Positions 1 to 5,336 of a stretch of DNA of 6,629 nucleotides are shown here, piece by piece. Location: positions 1 through 6,629 of the forward strand of contig JAEWJG010000060.1 in the NCBI GenBank assembly GCA_023386675.1. The letters are read 5' to 3'. The stretch comes from Actinomycetes bacterium (GTDB lineage Bacteria > Actinomycetota > Actinomycetes > Actinomycetales > Microbacteriaceae). Numbering within the stretch: position 1 is the stretch's first letter; the number at the start of each line of letters is the position of its first letter. Position numbers and translations under genes: made by a program. Below the pieces are notes generated by a model that did not search any database, was not told the DNA's origin, and was given only the letters and a program-made list of their open reading frames with translations.

Positions 1-1
1 G

Positions 2-859
2 GTCAACGCGATCCTGAAGAAGGTGCTCGACGCCTGCGCCGAGTTCCTCAACAGCCCCGCGTCGCTGTCGGTGCTGAACGACTCGCCGCAGGGCTGGATG
101 TCGCCGGCGGCTCGCGAGGCCGTCGGAATCGACCAGTTCGAGCATGATCCGGAAGCGCCGCACTGGGGTTTCACGTCCTGGAACGACTTCTTCACCCGGC
201 GGCTGCGCGAAGGCGCGCGTCCGGTTGCAGACCCCGACGACGACGCCGTGATCGTCAGCGCCTGCGAGTCGACGCCGTACCGGATCAGCCGGGACGTCGC
301 CCGCCACAGCGAGTTCTGGATCAAGAGCCAGCCGTACTCCCTGCAGGACATTCTCGCCGACGACGAGGCCGTCGACGAGTTCGTCGGCGGGACCGTGTAC
401 CAGGGCTTCCTGAGCGCGCTCAACTACCACCGCTGGCACAGCCCGGTGGCGGGGTCGATCGTGCGGGCGTACGTCCAGTCCGGGACCTACTTCTCCGAAG
501 CCGACTCGGAGGGCGCCGAGGCGGTGGAGGCGACCGCCTCGCAGGGCTACCTCGCCCATGTCGCCGCCCGCGCGATCATCCTCATCGAGGCCGACGACCC
601 GAACATCGGGCTGATGGCCGTCGTCCCCGTCGGAATGGTGGAGGTCTCCTCGTGCCTGATCGCGGACGAGATCGTCCCCGGTCACCATGTGGAGAAGGGG
701 GACGAGCTGGGGTGCTTCCAATTCGGCGGGTCGACCGAGTGCCTGGTCTTCCGCCCGGGAGCGGTCGAGGAGTTCGCACTCGGAGCGCTCCCCCAGCCCG
801 GCGAGAAGAACCCCTCCATCCTGAAGGTGCGATCGAAGCTAGCGGTCGCTCCCCGCTGA
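2..859 (+). CDS. Phosphatidylserine decarboxylase family protein (5' truncated by the window edge)
   Basis: Pyruvoyl-dependent decarboxylase of the phosphatidylserine decarboxylase (PSD) family. The frame is open to the left edge (VNAILKK precedes the GTG at 23), so the true start lies outside the window and 285 residues are visible. Numbering from the GTG: the PSD-type segment SWNDFFTRRLREGARP is at 52-67, NYHRWHSPVAG at 134-144 (H136 and H139 match the two conserved His of E. coli Psd), and GGST at 235-238. In this family the precursor cleaves itself before the GGST serine (S237), which becomes the pyruvoyl cofactor; the remaining short alpha chain has a typical ending. Where classical PSDs have a PADG/PCDG-like segment with the catalytic Asp, this protein reads SACES (79-83). 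An N-terminal region ahead of the FFTRRL segment and this divergence recall the longer PSD-like branch that includes fungal tryptophan decarboxylase PsiD, so the substrate may not be phosphatidylserine. No membrane anchor is visible. Family assignment is firm; substrate is unknown. Confidence 0.88.
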   Translation, partial: VNAILKKVLDACAEFLNSPASLSVLNDSPQGWMSPAAREAVGIDQFEHDPEAPHWGFTSWNDFFTRRLREGARPVADPDDDAVIVSACESTPYRISRDVARHSEFWIKSQPYSLQDILADDEAVDEFVGGTVYQGFLSALNYHRWHSPVAGSIVRAYVQSGTYFSEADSEGAEAVEATASQGYLAHVAARAIILIEADDPNIGLMAVVPVGMVEVSSCLIADEIVPGHHVEKGDELGCFQFGGSTECLVFRPGAVEEFALGALPQPGEKNPSILKVRSKLAVAPR

Positions 860-866
860 GCGCGCT

Positions 867-891
867 CCGAGAGCGGCTCAGGCGCTCTCGG
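867..891. terminator. Perfect 9-bp hairpin between convergent genes, candidate bidirectional terminator
   Basis: The arms CCGAGAGCG (867-875) and CGCTCTCGG (883-891) are exactly complementary and flank a 7-nt loop (876-882). The hairpin starts 7 nt after the stop of the decarboxylase gene and covers the end of the convergent transporter gene, whose TGA stop (878-880) sits in the loop. There is no T-tract on either side, so a classical intrinsic terminator is not shown. High-GC actinobacteria often use hairpins without a clear U-tract, and the position between converging genes supports a termination or 3'-end-stabilising role. Confidence 0.5.
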
Positions 892-1846
892 CCGACGGCG
901 CGTGCTGGGCCGTGCCGGTGTCGTCCGAATGAAGCCGCGCCGCGCTGCGAGACACCTGGATGACCCCGAAGATCGCGACCAGTCCGGCGACGACGAACAC
1001 GAAACCCGCCCACAGGGGCGCGTGCGCCGCCTCTCCGAGCACCACGACACCGATGGTGACCCCCACGATCGGATCGATCACCGTCAACCCGGCGACGACG
1101 ACATCCGGCGACCCCGAGGAGTACGCCGTCTGGACGAAGAAGGTCCCGAGGACGGCCGCGGCGACCAGCCCCACCAGGCAGACGATGGTGAGCCAGTCGG
1201 CGGCCGCGAGATGGAAGTGCTCCTGGACGATGGTCTGGATGCGTCCGATGAGCACCTTGGCCAGCGTGGCGACGAACCCGAAGAGAACTCCCGCCGCCAC
1301 CACGTAGAAGATCCGGGAGAGCCGCTTCCGCAGCACACCGAAGCTGACGCCGAAGCCGGCCAGGACGACGACCAGGATGGACACCACCGTGATGAGCTGC
1401 GGCTCGCGGATCGGCAACGTGGTGGTGGTGAGCGCGGCGACGACGACGAACAGGGCGACGCCGACCACGCACAGGGCGATGGCGCGGATCGCACGGGCGT
1501 CCAGCTTCACCTTGGTGACGCGCGCGTTGAGGAGCGCGGTGATGACCAGCGCGAGCGCACCCAGCGGCTGGACGACGGTGAGTGGCGCCAGGAACAGGCT
1601 GAAGAGCTGGAACAGGATGGCGAGACCCAGGCACACGGTCCCCACGAGCCAGGACGGCCGCCGCGCCAGCGCGAGCAGCTGGCCGATCCCGGGCCCGCGG
1701 CGTGTGCTGTCGCTCCGCTGCGAATCGACCTTCGCCACCCCGCGCTGCTGCAGCTGCGCGCCCACCGCCAGGAAGACGGAGCCGACCAGCGCCACCGGGA
1801 TCCCGAGGGACTGCGCGGGCGTCAGGGTGACGAGGCTGAGGCTCAT
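878..1846 (-). CDS. DMT-superfamily / NIPA-like integral membrane transporter
   Basis: A 322-residue, strongly hydrophobic protein with about nine predicted membrane segments (roughly residues 15-35, 66-86, 88-107, 120-138, 149-170, 178-200, 219-239, 249-270 and 276-296) and a short hydrophilic C-terminal tail of about 24 residues. The segment QPLGALALVITALLNARVT (93-111) and the later DPIVGVTIGVVVLGEAAH (258-275) are typical of the drug/metabolite transporter (DMT) superfamily. The first resembles the NIPA magnesium-transporter branch, as do QLQQRGVAK near the N-terminus and the two-half layout. The substrate cannot be read from sequence: Mg2+ is possible from the NIPA likeness, but many actinobacterial members are annotated only as DMT transporters. 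The ATG at 1846 has no Shine-Dalgarno sequence but lies exactly 6 nt after a good -10 hexamer, supporting a leaderless message and this start. The gene stands alone, convergent with the decarboxylase gene and divergent from the gene at 1951. Confidence 0.85.
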   Translation of the reverse strand: MSLSLVTLTPAQSLGIPVALVGSVFLAVGAQLQQRGVAKVDSQRSDSTRRGPGIGQLLALARRPSWLVGTVCLGLAILFQLFSLFLAPLTVVQPLGALALVITALLNARVTKVKLDARAIRAIALCVVGVALFVVVAALTTTTLPIREPQLITVVSILVVVLAGFGVSFGVLRKRLSRIFYVVAAGVLFGFVATLAKVLIGRIQTIVQEHFHLAAADWLTIVCLVGLVAAAVLGTFFVQTAYSSGSPDVVVAGLTVIDPIVGVTIGVVVLGEAAHAPLWAGFVFVVAGLVAIFGVIQVSRSAARLHSDDTGTAQHAPSAESA

Positions 1847-1852
1847 GCGCCG

Positions 1853-1880
1853 AACGTACGCGCGGTGGCCGCGATGTCGA
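1853..1880 (-). promoter_or_regulatory. Predicted promoter of the DMT transporter gene (leaderless)
   Basis: Reading the − strand, TCGACA (1880-1875, five of six matches to TTGACA) is followed by a 16-nt spacer and TACGTT (1858-1853, fitting the actinobacterial TAnnnT -10 pattern). Six nucleotides then separate it from the ATG at 1846. A transcript starting 7 nt downstream of the -10 would begin at the A of the ATG. The spacer holds a short dyad, CGCGG-TGG-CCGCG (1861-1873), which may be chance in such GC-rich DNA. This is a pattern-based prediction only. Confidence 0.5.
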
Positions 1881-1938
1881 GCGGGCGGCGCTCAGCGGAT
1901 CAGTCTCGCGGACGACGCGCGCCGTCGCCTCGCGTTCC

Positions 1939-1944
1939 TAGGCT
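1939..1944 (+). promoter_or_regulatory. Predicted -10 element of the sensor-like gene (leaderless)
   Basis: TAGGCT fits the TAnnnT -10 pattern and is followed by exactly 6 nt before the ATG at 1951, so transcription would start at or beside the start codon. No convincing -35 is seen at the usual distance. The -35 zone is instead occupied by an imperfect 16-bp palindrome (1911-1926). This element argues for the ATG at 1951 over the GTG at 1945, which would lie inside the promoter, and over the ATG at 1957. Confidence 0.45.
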
Positions 1945-1950
1945 GTGGCC

Positions 1951-2523
1951 ATGGACATGAAAGCAGTGGATCGGCTGGTCCCCTGGATCGTCGGCGCCGT
2001 GGCGATCACGGTCGCGCTCGCCGCGACTTACGGGGCCGTGCAGCAGGGCAACCGGTCGTCGGCCGACGACGCTCCACGAGCGCTCCTCTCGCAGCTGGCC
2101 TCCTCTGCGGGCACCGACACCCCGGGTGCCGTGCCCAGTCCTCGCGTCGACGTGGCGCAGAGTCTGATGCCGTTCTATCTGATCTTCAACGGCAGCGACG
2201 GCAGGACCATCGCCGGAGACGGCTACCTCGACGGCAAGCGGGCGCGGATTCCGGACGGGGTCCTGCAGCACACCGTCGATACGGGGTCGGACCACCTCAC
2301 CTGGGAACCGCAGCCGGGGCTGCGGTTCGCACTGTCGACGAGCCGGCACGGACAGACCGTCATCGCGGCAGCGCAGTCCCTCGCCCCCTTCGAGGAGCGC
2401 ACCGACCGGATCGGCGTGCTCCTCCTCCTCGGCTGGCTGATCGCGCTCGGCGGACTGGCGTGCGGGGCGCTTCTCCACCTCGTCGCCGGACGGCGCCTCG
2501 ACCGCTCGGCCGTATCCCGCTGA
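1951..2523 (+). CDS. Hypothetical two-TM membrane protein resembling an orphan histidine-kinase sensor domain
   Basis: A 190-residue protein. A membrane segment lies at about residues 9-29 (WIVGAVAITVALAATYGAV), followed by an extracytoplasmic region of about 115 residues. A second, long hydrophobic segment follows (IGVLLLLGWLIALGGLACGALLHLVAG), and the protein ends in a short basic tail. The outer domain contains FYLIFNGSDGRTIAGDGYLDGK, an aromatic WEPQPGLRFALST strand and AQSLAPFEERTDRIG just before the second membrane segment. The order, with an acidic/basic helix running into TM2, looks like the ligand-sensing half of an actinobacterial sensor kinase. HAMP, HisKA and HATPase domains are absent because the frame stops 10 residues after TM2. 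I do not recognise a named family, and the sensor likeness is from pattern memory. It is tail-to-tail with kdpC (20 nt between stops) and divergent from the transporter gene. A link to potassium sensing is conceivable but not shown. Confidence 0.7.
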   Translation: MDMKAVDRLVPWIVGAVAITVALAATYGAVQQGNRSSADDAPRALLSQLASSAGTDTPGAVPSPRVDVAQSLMPFYLIFNGSDGRTIAGDGYLDGKRARIPDGVLQHTVDTGSDHLTWEPQPGLRFALSTSRHGQTVIAAAQSLAPFEERTDRIGVLLLLGWLIALGGLACGALLHLVAGRRLDRSAVSR

Positions 2524-2543
2524 GGCGCTCGCGTCAGGTTGAC

Positions 2544-3167
2544 CTACTTGTTGCCGTGCGGATCCATCGCCGCCAGATCGATGTTCAACTGCAGCACATC
2601 GACGGTGGGCTCGCCGAGGTAGCCGAGGTCGCGCTGCTGCACGTGCCGGTCCACCAGCTTCCGGACCGCGTCCGGGTCGATCCCGCGGGCCTTCGCTACC
2701 GCATCCACCTGCAGAAGCGCGTAGGCGGGCGAGATGTGCGGGTCCAGCCCCGAGCCGGAGGCGGTGAGCGCGTCGGCGGGGATGCTCCCGCCGCTCACGC
2801 CGTCGGTCTTCTCGATCAGCGTCTTGCGCTCCTTCACCGCCTTCAGGAGGTCCGGGTTGTTCGGGCCGAGGTTGCTGCCGCTGGACGCGCCGCCGTCGTA
2901 CCCGGCGCCGGCCGCGGACGGCCGGGATTGGAACCACTGCGGCAGCGGGTTGCCCTTCTTGTCGGTGAAGGACTGCCCGATCAGGGCGGACCCGACGACT
3001 CCGCCCTGCGAGCTGACCGTCGAACCGTTCGCCTGCCCGGCGAACGCGAGCTGACCGATCCCGGTCACGACCAGCGGATAGCCGATCCCGAGGACGACGG
3101 TGAGGATGAGCAGGGCCCGGAGGCCGACCCAGTACTGGCGACCCGTTCCCCGTGTCGAGGCGTTCAT
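2544..3167 (-). CDS. kdpC: Potassium-transporting ATPase subunit C
   Basis: Small subunit of the KdpFABC K+ pump, contacting KdpA and KdpB and thought to assist ATP use or complex assembly. It has 207 residues, near the family's usual 190-200. One N-terminal membrane anchor (about 17-40, LRALLILTVVLGIGYPLVVTG split here by its Gly-Tyr-Pro turn) is followed by an outer domain carrying the family blocks GSALIGQSF (59-67), FQSRPSAAGAGYDG (79-92), SGSNLGP (96-102), PADALTASGSGLDPHIS (130-146) and LGEPTVDVLQLNIDL (184-198). The ATG at 3167 is preceded by a good Shine-Dalgarno AAGGAA (3183-3178) 10 nt upstream, in the 19-nt gap after the kdpB stop. It is the last gene of the visible operon, ending in TAG. 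No kdpD or kdpE follows; the neighbour downstream is convergent. Confidence 0.97.
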   Translation of the reverse strand: MNASTRGTGRQYWVGLRALLILTVVLGIGYPLVVTGIGQLAFAGQANGSTVSSQGGVVGSALIGQSFTDKKGNPLPQWFQSRPSAAGAGYDGGASSGSNLGPNNPDLLKAVKERKTLIEKTDGVSGGSIPADALTASGSGLDPHISPAYALLQVDAVAKARGIDPDAVRKLVDRHVQQRDLGYLGEPTVDVLQLNIDLAAMDPHGNK

Positions 3168-3186
3168 GTGCGTAGCGTTCCTTGTC

Positions 3187-5334
3187 TCAGAATCCGGGGA
3201 TCAGGCTGACCAGGAGGTCGATCAGCTTGATGCCGATGAAGGGCGCGATGATGCCGCCCAGGCCGTAGATCAGCAGGTTGCTGCGCAGCAGCGCCGAGGC
3301 CGAGGTGGCCCGGTAGCGGACGCCGCGCAGGGCGAGCGGGATCAGGATGACGATGATGATCGCGTTGAAGATCACCGCAGAGAGGATCGCCGAGGACGGC
3401 GAGTGCAACTGCATGATGTTGAGCGCCTGGAGGCCCGGGAACACGCCGACGAACATCGCCGGGATGATCGCGAAGTATTTCGCGACGTCATTCGCGATCG
3501 AGAACGTGGTCAGGGCGCCGCGGGTGATCAGCAGCTGCTTGCCGATGCGGACGATGTCGATCAGCTTCGTCGGGTCGGAGTCGAGGTCGACCATGTTGCC
3601 GGCCTCCTTCGCCGCCGACGTGCCCGTGTTCATCGCGACGCCGACATCCGCCTGAGCGAGCGCCGGAGCGTCGTTCGTACCGTCGCCGGTCATCGCGACG
3701 AGGTTGCCGCCCTCCTGCTCCTTCCGGATCAGTGCGAGCTTGTCCTCCGGCGTCGCCTCGGCGAGGAAGTCGTCGACTCCCGCCTCCGCTGCGATCGCCT
3801 TCGCCGTGACCGGGTTGTCGCCGGTGATCATGACCGTGCGGATGCCCATCCGGCGCAGGTCGGCGAACCGCTCCGCGAGACCGGCCTTGACGATGTCCTT
3901 CAGGTAGATGACGCCGAGGATCGTCGCCTCGCCCGACGCGGATCTGGTCGCCACCGCGAGCGGCGTGCCACCTGCCTCGGAGATGCGAAGCACCTTCTCG
4001 TCGAGGTCGCTGAGCAGGGACGACGGCACCCGGCCGGCCTCCTCCGCCCAGGCGACCACCATCGACGCGGCGCCCTTGCGGACCTGCGATCCATCGGCGA
4101 AGTCGACGCCGCTCATCCGGGTCTGCGCCGTGAACGGCACCACCTCGCCGGCGAGTTCGCCCTCGTGCACGAAACCGAGCTGCGCGGCGAGCGCCACCAC
4201 CGACGACCCCTCGGGGGTCGGGTCGCTGAGGGAGGCGAGCGCCGCCGCCTCCACGAGCCGCCGTTGGTCGACGCCCTCGACCGGGGTGAACTCCGCCGCC
4301 TGACGGTTGCCGTAGGTGATGGTGCCCGTCTTATCCAGCAGCAGCGTCGTGACGTCGCCCGCCGCCTCGACCGCGCGCCCGGACATGGCGAGCACGTTGT
4401 GCTGCACCAGCCGGTCCATGCCCGCGATGCCGATGGCGGAGAGCAGCGCGCCGATCGTGGTCGGGATGAGGCACACCAGCAGGGCGACCAGCACCGTGAC
4501 GCTCGGTGCCGCGTCCGCGAACCCGGCCACGGGCCCCAGCACGAGGACGACCACGAGGAAGACGATCGTGAGCGCCGCCAGCAGGATATTGAGCGCGATC
4601 TCGTTCGGCGTCTGCTGCCGGGCCGCGCCTTCCACGAGCGAGATCATCCGGTCGACGAAGGTCTCGCCGGGCTTGGAGGTGATGCGGACCACGATGCGGT
4701 CGGACAGCACGCGCGTCCCTCCTGTCACCGCGCTCCGGTCGCCGCCGGATTCGCGGACGACCGGCGCCGACTCACCGGTGATGGCCGACTCGTCGACGGA
4801 GGCGATGCCCCAGACGATGTCGCCGTCGCCGGGGATCAGCTCGCCCGCCGAGACGACGACCACGTCTCCGAGCTTCAGCTCGGCCGACGGCACCGCGGCG
4901 GTGGTCGCGCCTGCGGCCGACGGATCGGCCGTCTCGTCGTATCCCGTCACCCGGTTGGCGACGGTCGTGGTCCGTGTCTTGCGGAGGCTCGCCGCCTGCG
5001 CCTTGCCGCGTCCCTCGGCGACGGACTCGGCCAGGGTCGCGAACACGACCGTGAGCCAGAGCCAGACCGCGATCGCCCAGGTGAAGGCGATGGTGGTGGC
5101 GCTCCCACCGGACGTCTGCGGGCCGAGGAACGGCTCCACGATCGCCAGCACCGTGGTGAGCGCGGCGCCGACCTCGACGATGAACATGACCGGGTTGTGC
5201 CACATGTCCCGCGGGTCGAGCTTGCGGAACGCGCCGGGCAGCCCGGCGACGAGCTGGCGGCCGTTGAAGGCGCCCTTCGGCGCGCGTTCGGACGGCGCGC
5301 GCTCGGACAGCGCGCGTTCGGAGATGGTGGACAT
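3187..5334 (-). CDS. kdpB: Potassium-transporting P-type ATPase subunit B
   Basis: Catalytic P-type ATPase subunit of KdpFABC, hydrolysing ATP to drive K+ uptake. It has 715 residues against 682 in E. coli. Motifs: A-domain TGES (186-189, S189 matching the inhibitory phosphoserine S162 of E. coli), PTTIG in TM4 (291-295), phosphorylation loop DKTGT (334-338, D334), nucleotide-domain PFTAQTRMSG (400-409) and KGA (420-422), TGDNP (504-508), GDGTNDAP (550-557), and TM5 SIANDVAKYFAIIPAMF with D616 and K619, matching the intramembrane pair D583/K586 of E. coli. The pump therefore looks functional. The ATG at 5334 lies 2 nt after the kdpA stop, implying coupling; GGAAGG (5352-5347) inside kdpA is a possible ribosome site. 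A further upstream start at 5574 in the same frame gives only an Arg/Pro-rich shadow of kdpA and is rejected. Extra length comes from a repeated SERA(L/P) N-terminal tail and an Ala/Thr-rich insertion near 130-152 before the A-domain core. Confidence 0.98.
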   Translation of the reverse strand: MSTISERALSERAPSERAPKGAFNGRQLVAGLPGAFRKLDPRDMWHNPVMFIVEVGAALTTVLAIVEPFLGPQTSGGSATTIAFTWAIAVWLWLTVVFATLAESVAEGRGKAQAASLRKTRTTTVANRVTGYDETADPSAAGATTAAVPSAELKLGDVVVVSAGELIPGDGDIVWGIASVDESAITGESAPVVRESGGDRSAVTGGTRVLSDRIVVRITSKPGETFVDRMISLVEGAARQQTPNEIALNILLAALTIVFLVVVLVLGPVAGFADAAPSVTVLVALLVCLIPTTIGALLSAIGIAGMDRLVQHNVLAMSGRAVEAAGDVTTLLLDKTGTITYGNRQAAEFTPVEGVDQRRLVEAAALASLSDPTPEGSSVVALAAQLGFVHEGELAGEVVPFTAQTRMSGVDFADGSQVRKGAASMVVAWAEEAGRVPSSLLSDLDEKVLRISEAGGTPLAVATRSASGEATILGVIYLKDIVKAGLAERFADLRRMGIRTVMITGDNPVTAKAIAAEAGVDDFLAEATPEDKLALIRKEQEGGNLVAMTGDGTNDAPALAQADVGVAMNTGTSAAKEAGNMVDLDSDPTKLIDIVRIGKQLLITRGALTTFSIANDVAKYFAIIPAMFVGVFPGLQALNIMQLHSPSSAILSAVIFNAIIIVILIPLALRGVRYRATSASALLRSNLLIYGLGGIIAPFIGIKLIDLLVSLIPGF
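5278..5322. repeat. Three tandem 15-bp repeats in the 5' end of kdpB
   Basis: Three head-to-tail units occupy 5278-5292, 5293-5307 and 5308-5322 (+ strand). They read CGGCGCGCGTTCGGA, CGGCGCGCGCTCGGA and CAGCGCGCGTTCGGA, differing from each other at one or two positions. On the coding strand each unit encodes five residues, giving SERAL, SERAP and SERAP at KdpB residues 5-19. Because the unit length is a multiple of three, copy-number change would lengthen or shorten the tail without breaking the frame. Confidence 0.93.
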
Positions 5335-5336
5335 GA

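Noticed and set aside
1945..1950. Alternative GTG start adding two residues to the sensor-like protein
   Set aside because: The codon would lie immediately after the predicted -10 and upstream of the expected transcription start, so the ATG at 1951 is preferred.
902..1960. + strand open frame opposite the DMT transporter
   Set aside because: It is extremely rich in Asp, Arg, Gln and Gly without any recognisable motif, and the opposite strand encodes a convincing multi-spanning transporter.
2493..2528. Possible terminator: GCGCCTC and GAGGCGC arms around the end of the sensor-like gene
   Set aside because: The stem is only 7 bp with a 22-nt loop and no T-tract, which is too weak to call in GC-rich DNA.
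2533..2543. Small inverted repeat GTCA-GGT-TGAC between the sensor-like gene and kdpC
   Set aside because: A 4-bp stem with a 3-nt loop is unlikely to be stable or meaningful as a terminator.
1377..3209. + strand open frame of 610 codons crossing three genes
   Set aside because: It runs antisense to the transporter and kdpC and out of frame over the sensor-like gene. Composition is Arg/Ala-rich with no domain, so it is a by-product of few stop codons at high GC.
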